Shown here piece by piece: positions 20,219 to 27,841 of a stretch of 64,000 nucleotides of DNA; position 1 is the stretch's first letter; every line of letters starts with the position of its first letter. Source of the DNA: Bacillus halotolerans. GTDB taxonomy: Bacteria; Bacillota; Bacilli; Bacillales; Bacillaceae. Made by a program: the position numbers and the translations under genes. The stretch is from contig NZ_LPVF01000011.1 in the NCBI RefSeq assembly GCF_001517105.1, positions 1 through 64,000 of the forward strand, in the 5' to 3' direction. The notes under the pieces are model-generated. The model had not been told where the DNA came from. It made no database searches and saw only the letters and a program-made list of their open reading frames with translations.

Positions 20219-20270
20219 AGAGGATGTTTCTTAAAAGTCTTTTGGACTTTTGGGAGGCATCCTCTTTTTT
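20219..20270 (+). terminator. Bidirectional terminator after fruC
   Basis: AGAGGATG pairs with CATCCTCT, with an inner AAAAGTC/GACTTTT pairing, then six T. The reverse complement is also followed by a T-rich tract and can stop the opposing gene. Confidence 0.85.
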
Positions 20271-20275
20271 ACCCC

Positions 20276-21270
20276 TTACTCTTGTGCAGGCCACTTACGC
20301 GCACCCGCTTGAACAATGCCCAAAAGCAATTGCCGCCGTTTTTTTAAAGATTTGACCGCTGTTCGAAATGTTTGCTCCGATAGGGTTGGGATGCCGCAAT
20401 CCCTTAGCTTCAAGAGGCTGGGCCCGGCGGTTCTTGTTCAGCCGGATGGATATATGCTGTATGAACGGTGTCTAAGTAGTTTTTGACACTTGAGCGCGCT
20501 TCTTTTATGTGCAGCTGATTCGGAAGGTACTGCTCTGGAATGCCATATGTCAAAATGGTTAACGCTTCATCCAATACAGTGACTGCAATGACGGAAGATT
20601 CCTCGCGCTGTGTGCTATGGTAAAAATGAAGAATGGGGAAGGCGTTATGCTGAGCGGTCAGCTTTCCCAGCTCTGAAGAAAATGTGACGAGAAGCAAATC
20701 TATGTCATGAAAATGTCTCCCGTTCCACGCAGTTTGGACAATCGCTGTTCCGTTATGCCCAAGACTCAGTACACTCTGGGCGAATGAGCGCTTTTGATTA
20801 ACCGCACTCAAGACAGAAATCAAGTACGTGACAGAAAAAGTAATCGTGAGCAGACCTTCAGCTGTAGCACCGACTGTAACAAGCTTCCAAAAGGCTCCGT
20901 TCGGTGTAAGGTCGCCATTTCCTAATGTAAACATCACATATCCAGAAAAATAAGCCCGGTCTGACCAGGAGGCTGGTTCTTTACTTTGAGTAACTACGAG
21001 AGAGTGAGGATCACTTGAGAAGATAAACGTCCAGCCGCTCCAAAATAAACCGATCCACACCAATAATGTCATGCATAACAGCAGCGGCCCTGCCGTACTG
21101 AGAACCTTTGCGTGATCTCCGCTGATCTTACGGAAGCCTTTCCACAGCCATGCAGATAAACATCTTGTGATCGGACCGGCTCCGCTCTCAAGCCATAATG
21201 TTGTCCATATAAAATCAATCATCCCCGCTGCCAACAATAAAATTCCTGCAATGATATACATCTCATTCAA
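20276..21270 (-). pseudogene. Potassium channel-like protein, frameshifted near the 3' end
   Basis: The intact part (to 20410, 286 codons) starts at TTG 21270 with GAGGAGG 8 bases upstream. It has hydrophobic helices near 4-25 and 58-88, then a P-loop with the filter-like TLGNGD (K+ channels: TVGYGD) and a third helix, as in two-TM ion channel domains, followed by a soluble tail. The frame stops at 20410. Adding one base to the GGG run at about 20426-20428 continues the protein for 46 more basic residues (RTAVKSLKKRRQLLLGIVQAG...) to a stop at 20276, so the last part was probably lost by a one-base deletion. Position before iolT suggests ydjJ of 168, but I am not certain. Confidence 0.7.
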
Positions 21271-21720
21271 TTTTATTGCCTCCTCTTATTCAATTAGAGC
21301 CAGCCATTTAGCCATCTTTATTTTCCTCTTCTATTTCCTTTTGTCTTGAATCTGAAACAATCATTTGAATGTTTGAGAAGCGAATCATGCAGAGAAGATT
21401 TGTATAGGTGAAGTTACCCAACACTTACTCATTTTGATGAAGACAGAAATGAAACAGAAATTCACAGATAATACATACTGATTCCACATTTCCGGCATGA
21501 AAAAAGTTCAATTTCCCCTTGAATTGGTCATTTTGCTGGTATAAAGATAAGAAATTTTCAGAAATTTATATTGACTGAAAGCGTTTTTGAAATTATGATA
21601 AATATCAGAAGTGACAAATATATCACTATGATATTACTATAACAACACTACAAAGTGATTATAAAATGACAATTCATCTAGTCGGACATCAAAAATATAC
21701 CCATTGTTGTTTGGTAATAA
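21271..21720. other. AT-rich intergenic region upstream of the channel gene
   Basis: About 450 bases between the divergent channel gene and the iolT control region. No gene, RNA fold or strong promoter pair could be supported, apart from a TATAAA at about 21541 with poor -35 spacing. Confidence 0.5.
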
Positions 21721-21735
21721 ATGAAATCGCTTCCA
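21721..21735 (+). promoter_or_regulatory. cre site (CcpA) upstream of iolT
   Basis: ATGAAATCGCTTCCA matches the cre consensus WTGNAANCGNWNNCW at every position. It lies 175 bases before iolT, where CcpA-dependent catabolite repression of an inositol transporter would be expected. A poorer cre-like sequence is at about 21578-21592. Confidence 0.65.
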
Positions 21736-21776
21736 AGTTAATTGTCTTCAACACATGCTGAAAAGAAGGGAAGGTT

Positions 21777-21836
21777 ATGAAGCCAGTGAAAAAAGACATT
21801 TTGAACTTTTTTCTGCGGCCTGCTCACGGCATTTGA
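21777..21836 (+). CDS. Possible 19-codon leader ORF upstream of iolT
   Basis: ATG at 21777 is preceded by GGGAAGG with 3-4 bases spacing and runs 19 codons to TGA. It sits in the presumed iolT leader, 73 bases before the iolT start. Too short to support by itself; reported as a candidate only. Confidence 0.2.
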   Translation: MKPVKKDILNFFLRPAHGI

Positions 21837-21909
21837 GGAAGGCGGCAGCCCTAGAATACGTTTTTGAAATACGCAGTGATCGATTTTGAAAAAGACTGGG
21901 GGAAACGGT

Positions 21910-23331
21910 ATGGATACAAAAGGCAGTCAAATGTCATTTTTACGCACAATTATTTTAGTTTCGACTTTCGGCGGGCTTCTCTTCGGTTATGATACCGGGG
22001 TATTAAATGGAGCTTTACCATATATGGGTGAGCCTGATCAGCTTAATCTCAATGCTTTCACAGAGGGGCTCGTCACCAGTTCTCTTCTTTTTGGAGCTGC
22101 ACTTGGAGCTGTGCTTGGCGGAAGAATGTCTGATTTTAACGGACGCCGTAAAAATATTCTTTTCCTCGCCATTATATTTTTTATCTCAACGATTGGGTGT
22201 ACACTGGCTCCAAACGTAACAATCATGATCATCTCCCGTTTTGTGCTTGGAATTGCCGTCGGGGGCGCATCCGTGACGGTGCCTGCTTATTTAGCGGAAA
22301 TGTCACCTGTGGAAAGCAGAGGACGGATGGTGACCCAGAATGAATTAATGATTGTATCCGGACAGCTATTGGCCTTTGTTTTTAATGCCATCCTCGGGAC
22401 GACAATGGGAGACAGCTCCAATGTATGGAGATTTATGCTCGTGATAGCGTCTCTTCCGGCCGTATTCCTGTTCTTTGGAATGATCAGAATGCCTGAGAGT
22501 CCTCGCTGGCTTGTTTCAAAAGGAAGGAATGAAGATGCTTTAGGGGTTTTGAAGAAAATCAGGGACGAAAAACGCGCTGCTTCTGAGCTGTCTGAAATTG
22601 AATCCGCTTTCAAAAGAGAGGATAAACTTGAGAAAGCTACGTTTAAAGATCTTGCAGTGCCATGGGTGCGCCGGATTGTATTTATAGGAATCGGAATTGC
22701 GATTGTACAGCAAATTACGGGTGTAAACTCCATCATGTATTACGGCACTGAAATTTTAAGAGATTCCGGATTCCAAACGGAAGCAGCGCTGATCGGGAAT
22801 ATTGCCAATGGTGTGATCTCCGTCATGGCTACGTTCGTCGGAATTTGGCTGCTCGGTAAAGTCGGTCGCCGGCCGATGCTGATTACAGGGCTGCTCGGAA
22901 CAACAACGGCATTGCTGCTGATCGGGATATTTTCACTTGTGCTGGAAGGATCGCCTGCGCTTCCATATGTGGTTTTGTCATTAACGGTTTCGTTCCTGGC
23001 GTTTCAGCAGGGTGCGATTTCACCAGTGACATGGCTGATGCTTTCAGAAATTTTCCCGCTGCGCCTTCGCGGTCTGGGAATGGGTGTTACGGTATTCTGC
23101 TTGTGGATGGTCAATTTCGCAGTCAGTCTGACTTTCCCTATTTTGATGGCAGGCATTGGGTTATCAACAACGTTCTTCATCTTCGTTGCGCTGGGGATTT
23201 GCTCGATTCTGTTTGTGAACAAGTTTTTACCGGAAACAAAAGGTCTTTCGCTTGAGCAGCTTGAGGAAAGCTTCCGTGTTCATGATCGCAGTGAGGCGAA
23301 AGAAAAGGCTGGCGCTGAAGTGATTGGCTAA
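21910..23331 (+). CDS. iolT: Myo-inositol transporter IolT
   Basis: The major myo-inositol:H+ symporter, a 473-residue sugar-porter MFS protein with 12 helices. Family motifs are present: FGYDTGVLNGALPYM in helix 1, GRMSDFNGRRK in loop 2-3, PESPRWLVSKGR near 205-216, a second GRVGRRP-type loop (GKVGRRP) and PETKGLSLEQLEE at the end. ATG 21910 with TGGGGGAAA upstream is chosen over an ATG 24 bases earlier. In B. subtilis it is repressed by IolR; the cre site upstream suggests CcpA control as well. Formerly ydjK. Confidence 0.95.
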   Translation: MDTKGSQMSFLRTIILVSTFGGLLFGYDTGVLNGALPYMGEPDQLNLNAFTEGLVTSSLLFGAALGAVLGGRMSDFNGRRKNILFLAIIFFISTIGCTLAPNVTIMIISRFVLGIAVGGASVTVPAYLAEMSPVESRGRMVTQNELMIVSGQLLAFVFNAILGTTMGDSSNVWRFMLVIASLPAVFLFFGMIRMPESPRWLVSKGRNEDALGVLKKIRDEKRAASELSEIESAFKREDKLEKATFKDLAVPWVRRIVFIGIGIAIVQQITGVNSIMYYGTEILRDSGFQTEAALIGNIANGVISVMATFVGIWLLGKVGRRPMLITGLLGTTTALLLIGIFSLVLEGSPALPYVVLSLTVSFLAFQQGAISPVTWLMLSEIFPLRLRGLGMGVTVFCLWMVNFAVSLTFPILMAGIGLSTTFFIFVALGICSILFVNKFLPETKGLSLEQLEESFRVHDRSEAKEKAGAEVIG

Positions 23332-23338
23332 GTGGAAT

Positions 23339-23375
23339 AAAAAGAATCCGCACTTGAATGCGGATTCTTTTTTTG
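23339..23375 (+). terminator. Bidirectional terminator between iolT and bdhA
   Basis: AAAAAGAATCCGCA and TGCGGATTCTTTTTTT form a long perfect stem around a short loop, serving the two convergent genes. Confidence 0.92.
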
Positions 23376-23380
23376 TATGT

Positions 23381-24421
23381 TTAGTTTGGTCTGACAAGGA
23401 TTTTCACTTGGTTTTTCTCTTTGATCAGAGCTCCGAAGCCTTCTTCGATTAAATCGTCTAAGACGATCTTTTTCGTAACGAGTTTATCGGCTGAGAAATA
23501 GCCTTCTTTCATTAATGACAATACAGCTGGGAATACGTCACGGTACCCGATGATTCCTTTCACTGTACGCTCTTTGATTACGATATCGTTCGGATGAATT
23601 TCAGCGCCTTTTTCCCAGATGCTGACGATCACTGTCTCACCGGCAATTGTTGTAGATTGGATCGCTTGGCGTAAAACGACTGGAACCCCGGTTACTTCAA
23701 AGGCTACGTCAACGCCGCCTCCTGTAAGGTCTGTGATATGTGCCACTACATCGTCTGTTTTGGACGGATCCACGATAATGGCGCCGAGCTCCTCAGCTTT
23801 TTGCTGGCGCTCAGGTGAGAGCTCAACAGCATAAATATCAGTAGCACCGGCAGCTTTCAGCGCTTCAATAACAAGAAGTCCGATCGGGCCGCAGCCGAAT
23901 ACAGCCGCTTTGTCACCGGCTTTGATTTTGCTTGAGCGGACAGCGTATAAAGCGACCGCAGAAGGTTCAACGAGTGCGCCCTGCTCATATGATAATTCCT
24001 CAGGAAGTTTGAATAGCAGCTCTTCATCTACAGAAACGTATTCTGAGAATCCGCCGCCGCCTCCGGCTAAGCCGAGGAATCCCATTTGTTCATCAAGGTT
24101 GTACGCACCCTGATGTCCGTGTGTTGCAAAAATCGGTTCCACAACGACTCGGTCTCCGACTTTATAGTTTTCAACGCCTTCCCCGACTTCAACAACTTCA
24201 CCGGAGAATTCATGCCCCATTGTGACAGGTGCTGTTTCTTTTGTTAAAGGATGGGGTTTGTCCACCGGGATAAAGATCGGGCCTCCTAAATACTCGTGTA
24301 AATCACTGCCGCAGATGCCGCACCATTTGACTTTGATCTTGACTTTTCCCGGTTCCGCTTTTGGCTCTTCAATATTTTCAATACGGATATCCTTTTGGTT
24401 ATGCCATCTAGCTGCCTTCAT
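23381..24421 (-). CDS. bdhA: (R,R)-butanediol / acetoin dehydrogenase
   Basis: BdhA interconverts acetoin and 2,3-butanediol with NAD(H), an overflow and redox-balancing reaction in late growth. The 346-residue medium-chain dehydrogenase has the zinc ligands in WCGICGSDLHEY and GHEFSGE, VEPSAVALYAV, and NAD-binding GCGPIGLLVI. The four structural-zinc cysteines seen in GutB are absent: the corresponding loop (FATHGHQGAYNLDEQMG) has none. GGAGTGG precedes the ATG. Formerly ydjL. Confidence 0.94.
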   Translation of the reverse strand: MKAARWHNQKDIRIENIEEPKAEPGKVKIKVKWCGICGSDLHEYLGGPIFIPVDKPHPLTKETAPVTMGHEFSGEVVEVGEGVENYKVGDRVVVEPIFATHGHQGAYNLDEQMGFLGLAGGGGGFSEYVSVDEELLFKLPEELSYEQGALVEPSAVALYAVRSSKIKAGDKAAVFGCGPIGLLVIEALKAAGATDIYAVELSPERQQKAEELGAIIVDPSKTDDVVAHITDLTGGGVDVAFEVTGVPVVLRQAIQSTTIAGETVIVSIWEKGAEIHPNDIVIKERTVKGIIGYRDVFPAVLSLMKEGYFSADKLVTKKIVLDDLIEEGFGALIKEKNQVKILVRPN

Positions 24422-24566
24422 GGATTACCACTCCTATATCTTTTGATATGAGTAATTCCGCACCGATCAATATGAACTGTTCACAAAATCGCCATTTTTT
24501 AAAACCAAAAAAAGATAAAACTTATATATAATATAATCTACGTTTTTTGAAATAAGAAACTTTGAA

Positions 24567-24595
24567 GAAAAAAGAGTCTTGCACACTCTTTTTTC
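24567..24595. terminator. Orphan hairpin in the bdhA-ydjM intergenic region
   Basis: GAAAAAAGAGT and ACTCTTTTTTC form a perfect 11-bp stem with a 7-base loop, terminator-like on both strands. It lies in the 440-base gap between two divergently transcribed genes, where no terminator is needed for either. The rest of the gap (24422-24773) is AT-rich with no supported gene. Confidence 0.6.
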
Positions 24596-24773
24596 TTTAT
24601 GATGAGAGAGTATGATTGGTTTACATAACTATGAATTTGGCTTGAACAATACGGTAATGGTTCGTTCATATTGAATGCGACAACTACTCTATCAACAATT
24701 ATAACGCTAATGCTGTAATTATAATAGGATAATCTTCCATGGTTTATTTTAGCAGAGGGGATTTTTTCGACTT

Positions 24774-24829
24774 TGTAACATTACTGTAAGGATATTGAAA
24801 TAAAAAATCCCTGGTTGATCGTGTATAAT
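24774..24829 (+). promoter_or_regulatory. WalR box and promoter of ydjM
   Basis: TGTAAC-N5-TGTAAG (24774-24790) matches the WalR direct repeat TGTWAH-N5-TGTWAH with one mismatch at the last base. It is followed by a perfect -10 TATAAT (24824-24829) with no good -35, as expected for an activated promoter. ydjM is a recognised WalRK regulon member in B. subtilis. Confidence 0.8.
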
Positions 24830-24861
24830 TTTTCCTAGATGTTAACAAACAGGGGGACGAA

Positions 24862-25233
24862 ATGTTGAAGAAAGTCATTTTAGCCGCTTTTATCTTAGTA
24901 GGAAGTACTTTGGGAGCTTTCAGTTTTTCGGCAGATGCCAGTGCAAAACATGTGAACGGAAATATTACTTGGTATAACGGAGTTGGGAAAAAAGGCTCTT
25001 CAGGTAAAAAACTTGGACATTGGGACTGTGCGACAAAGATCGGATTTGACGTACCTAGAAATGGGACAAAAATCAGAGCTTATGCTAAAGCGAAGCCTAA
25101 AAAGGTGATTACGGTTTATAAAAATGATGTTGGCAGAATGCCTCATGCAGTGCTGGATGTAAGCCCTAAAGCGTTTAAAGCGCTGGGATATCCATTAAGC
25201 AAAGGAAAAGTAGCGGGACATTACAGCTATTAA
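24862..25233 (+). CDS. ydjM: Secreted cell-wall associated protein YdjM
   Basis: A 123-residue exported protein. The signal peptide (basic MLKK, hydrophobic 5-22, likely cleavage after ADASA near 29) is followed by a small domain whose WYNGVGKKGSSGKK start and DVSPKAFKALGY end resemble the double-psi beta-barrel of RlpA/expansin-like wall proteins. No catalytic residues can be assigned with certainty. The WalR box upstream ties it to cell-wall homeostasis. A hairpin terminator at 25255-25279 separates it from ydjN. Confidence 0.9.
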   Translation: MLKKVILAAFILVGSTLGAFSFSADASAKHVNGNITWYNGVGKKGSSGKKLGHWDCATKIGFDVPRNGTKIRAYAKAKPKKVITVYKNDVGRMPHAVLDVSPKAFKALGYPLSKGKVAGHYSY

Positions 25234-25254
25234 TACATAGTTTAAATCTGTAAA

Positions 25255-25279
25255 GCAAGAAGTCGCATTCTTGCTTTTT
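25255..25279 (+). terminator. Terminator after ydjM
   Basis: GCAAGAA and TTCTTGC form a 7-bp stem with a 6-base loop, followed by five T. It lies 20 bases upstream of the ydjN start, so ydjN may depend on readthrough. Confidence 0.75.
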
Positions 25280-25298
25280 CTATTGGTGGAGATAAGAG

Positions 25299-26345
25299 AT
25301 GAAAAAAGGAATCGTTTTATTGGCAATCGTCGTTGTTTTGACGGCAGCTGCGGGTTTTATGTTTTATTCTTTTAAAGATAAAGGCAGTGAGAGTGCCGCC
25401 GATGTTTCCGTGAACACGGAGAACAGTGAGAAGCTTCTGGTTTCGATTACCGGTACCGATCTTCTGACGAAGTATTATGAAAATGATAAGGTGATCCACG
25501 AGGCGAAGCTGACCAGCTATCCGGCATTTGCCTTGGATCAAGAGCAGCAGGCGCTCTATTATACAAGCAATAACGATCAAAATGAGATGAGGCTTTTTAA
25601 GCTTGATCTTAAGTCTGATAAGAAAACTATGCTTTATAAAGGTCCGGAAAGCGCGGACAGCTTGTTTTTATCAAAGGATCGCTCAAAAATCTATTTTCGT
25701 TTAGGGAAAGCGGACGAAAGCAATTTTCGTATCGCATCCTTTGATTTGAAAACGAAGAAGTACAAAAACCTGTATCCTGCCGCTAATGACCAGGATGACA
25801 GCGTCAGCAGCTTCTTCTATAACCAAAAAATAGATTCATTTGCATTGCTTCATTATTCTGTAGAAGAAGATTACAAAAAAACGGATGAAGCCAATGAGAA
25901 GGGAATCGATCCTGAGCCGACAAAGATTCACTTTTCGGCCGGTCATGAAAGCGGCCTTCATGAGCTTAAGAGCCTGGAGCAGTTTATCAGTGATATTGCT
26001 GTTTCTGATGACGATAAACGTATTCTGTTTACGTCATATACACAAAAAGGCACGGAGCAAACGGCTACTATTCAAATGCTGAATGCAGACACGAAAACCT
26101 ATAAAAAAATCATTTCAAATCAGAAAACATTTAAGCTGTTAATTGACGCGCAGCCGCAGTTCTCCAAGGACGGAAAGAAGATTTATTTCCTTGCCGAAGC
26201 CAAAGGGGCTAAAAAGCTGAAGGACGAAACTGGGCGTGAAGCCAAGGTTCGGACAATTTATTCTTATGACCTTGATACGAAGACGTTCAAAAAAGTATGG
26301 GAAAATCCGAATGGCATCATCAACAGCTTTTCCGTCATCAACTGA
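25299..26345 (+). CDS. ydjN: Membrane-anchored beta-propeller-like protein YdjN
   Basis: A 348-residue protein with an N-terminal hydrophobic anchor (residues 4-22) and a large extracytoplasmic domain. Repeated strands ending in short hydrophobic turns (ALYYTSNNDQN, KIYFRLGKAD, RILFTSYTQKG, KIYFLAEAKGA) suggest a TolB/WD-like beta-propeller. It follows ydjM with GGTGGAG before the ATG and may be cotranscribed. No enzymatic motif is seen; function unknown. Confidence 0.85.
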   Translation: MKKGIVLLAIVVVLTAAAGFMFYSFKDKGSESAADVSVNTENSEKLLVSITGTDLLTKYYENDKVIHEAKLTSYPAFALDQEQQALYYTSNNDQNEMRLFKLDLKSDKKTMLYKGPESADSLFLSKDRSKIYFRLGKADESNFRIASFDLKTKKYKNLYPAANDQDDSVSSFFYNQKIDSFALLHYSVEEDYKKTDEANEKGIDPEPTKIHFSAGHESGLHELKSLEQFISDIAVSDDDKRILFTSYTQKGTEQTATIQMLNADTKTYKKIISNQKTFKLLIDAQPQFSKDGKKIYFLAEAKGAKKLKDETGREAKVRTIYSYDLDTKTFKKVWENPNGIINSFSVIN

Positions 26346-26380
26346 AAAAATCACTCAGCAAATGCTGAGTGATTTTTTTA
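26345..26380. terminator. Bidirectional terminator after ydjN
   Basis: AAAAAATCACTCAGCA and TGCTGAGTGATTTTTT form a perfect stem. It starts at the ydjN stop codon and its other end overlaps the stop codon of the small minus-strand gene. Confidence 0.9.
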
Positions 26381-26536
26381 ATGGACGAGGTGCAGGGCAA
26401 ATGATCCGAGCCATTTAAAGAAACGAATGATCGGTATGGACCAATTCATAAGTTCCGCACATGAGTTTATAGCCAAGTTCAACTTTTTGACTGAAGTCCG
26501 TTTCTTCAGGTCAGCCTGCTGTTGGTTTTTGATCAC
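26378..26536 (-). CDS. Unrecognised 52-residue small protein
   Basis: A short gene supported by its signals. GTG at 26536 is preceded by GAGGGGTGA (26541-26549), and an extended -10 promoter TGGTATAAT lies at 26558-26566, giving a leader of about 15 bases. The stop codon abuts a bidirectional terminator, and another terminator closes the ydjO unit upstream. The product has a basic N-terminal half (KNQQQADLKKRTSVKKLN) and a hydrophobic, aromatic-rich C-terminal half (about residues 26-50) that could insert in or bind the membrane. I do not recognise a family; a small membrane protein or regulator is possible. Confidence 0.55.
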   Translation of the reverse strand: MIKNQQQADLKKRTSVKKLNLAINSCAELMNWSIPIIRFFKWLGSFALHLVH

Positions 26537-26581
26537 AACATCACCCCTCATATCCATATTATACCATAACGAACAGTGAAA

Positions 26582-26611
26582 AAGCCCGAAACGTTTACAG
26601 TTTTGGGCTTC
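26582..26611 (-). terminator. Terminator downstream of ydjO
   Basis: On the minus strand AAGCCC and GGGCTT pair around an inner AAAC/GTTT, followed by TTTTC. It lies 110 bases after ydjO and just before the promoter of the small gene. Confidence 0.6.
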
Positions 26612-26618
26612 ATTATCT

Positions 26619-26644
26619 CGGCCTCTCGTCAAATCGAGAGGCCG
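26619..26644. repeat. Perfect inverted repeat, 10-bp arms
   Basis: CGGCCTCTCG-TCAAAT-CGAGAGGCCG forms a very stable hairpin with no adjoining T run. It lies 3' of ydjO beside the terminator, so it may protect the ydjO mRNA 3' end or be an operator. Confidence 0.6.
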
Positions 26645-26720
26645 TGCTATTGGATATAAAATTTGTATCTCTGATCGAGGATTGTTTGCTGATAGAGACT
26701 GCTTTTAAAAAAGGGAAGAT

Positions 26721-26930
26721 CTAACTTGTTTTCGTTTGGCTGTTGTTTTGGAGATTCACTAATGAACGGGTGCCGTCGACCATTTTACTTCCGCACAAAG
26801 GGCACAATGGCGTGTCACTGCTGGCGAAGTTTTTTCTGGTCCAGCCGTTGCAGTCTTCTTTTGTGCATTCCCAAGTACTCACATCTTCCTTTGGCAGCGG
26901 TTCTTGATTTCGTTTGTTATAGTAAGACAT
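26721..26930 (-). CDS. ydjO: Cold-inducible-type zinc-ribbon protein YdjO
   Basis: A 69-residue soluble protein with two cysteine pairs, WECTKEDCNGW and PLCPLCGSKM, that form a likely zinc ribbon. It matches YdjO of B. subtilis. The ATG at 26930 follows an AAGTGA-type site; the frame is open 12 codons upstream but lacks a better signal. Monocistronic; function unknown. Confidence 0.85.
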   Translation of the reverse strand: MSYYNKRNQEPLPKEDVSTWECTKEDCNGWTRKNFASSDTPLCPLCGSKMVDGTRSLVNLQNNSQTKTS

Positions 26931-27012
26931 AAAGTCACTTCTTCCCTCATGTATTTTACTGCACATTTCTTATTGTCTCATACTTTGCCCTAATCTCCTA
27001 ATTCCTTTTTCT

Positions 27013-27828
27013 TTATGACTTTCCAATCTGCTCATCTAAAAAGGACAGAAGCGTGCTGTTAAAAGCATCCGGTTCTTCTAAAAACGGACAATGGCTGCTC
27101 TTAGAAAATGTAACGAGCTTTGCGTTTGGAATATGTTCACGCAGGTGTTCTCCGGCTTCTATTGAGAAAAATTTGCGGTCTTCTCCGAAGCATAACAATG
27201 TCGGAACATGAACGTTTTGCATGGTCTCGCGATAATCAGCTGCCGTTTGATTAAATAAAATCGTGCTTGAAATGGCTGCCGGCTGTTTCAAAATTTCGGC
27301 AAGCATCCATTCTGTTTCTGTTGATGCTGGCGGCTCTGCGAACATATTATTGATGAAGCTTTTGTAGAATGGAAGCGGCTCAGTTTGAATAGCGTGCATC
27401 GCTGTTTTCAAGCCGTCAAAGTCAAACGGGCCATGTCCCCAGCCGTCCCATTGGTAGTCGGAAGCCGATTGATCGACGATAACAGAGGCTCGTATGTTAT
27501 CATTCCCAAATTGATTGATATAATCCCATACCACGAAAGCGCCCATTGACCAGCCAACAAGGACGGCAGGATCAAGCTCCATCGCACACATAAATTCCTT
27601 GATATCACGGGCGTATTGGGAAATGGTGTGTCCATGAAGAACTTTGTCGGATTCGCCGTGCCCTCTAAGATCAAGACGAATACATTGATAATTGGCAGAT
27701 AGCGCTGAAAGTTGTTTGTGGAAAAATTGTCCGCTCATAAGCACGCCGTGTATAAATAGGATCGGTGTCCCGCTCCCGTGAGTTTCGTAGTATAGGCGGG
27801 TCTGATCTTCTAATGTGATATATGGCAT
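27013..27828 (-). CDS. ydjP: Alpha/beta-hydrolase YdjP
   Basis: A 271-residue alpha/beta-hydrolase of the chloroperoxidase/esterase type. It has the oxyanion-hole FIHGVLMSG, nucleophile elbow GWSMGAF (Ser about 97), and the catalytic His in [14 protein letters not shown] near the C-terminus. The ATG at 27828 follows AAAGGAGGAG. No signal peptide, so cytosolic. Substrate unknown. The upstream yeaA remnant ends 14 bases before it and may share its transcript. Confidence 0.88.
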   Translation of the reverse strand: MPYITLEDQTRLYYETHGSGTPILFIHGVLMSGQFFHKQLSALSANYQCIRLDLRGHGESDKVLHGHTISQYARDIKEFMCAMELDPAVLVGWSMGAFVVWDYINQFGNDNIRASVIVDQSASDYQWDGWGHGPFDFDGLKTAMHAIQTEPLPFYKSFINNMFAEPPASTETEWMLAEILKQPAAISSTILFNQTAADYRETMQNVHVPTLLCFGEDRKFFSIEAGEHLREHIPNAKLVTFSKSSHCPFLEEPDAFNSTLLSFLDEQIGKS

Positions 27829-27841
27829 GTTTTCTCCTCCT

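Noticed and set aside
24470-24490. Rex-like dyad (TTGTGAAC..GTTCATA) upstream of bdhA
   Set aside because: The half-sites are one base too close and the second half is degenerate compared with TTGTGAA-N4-TTCACAA.
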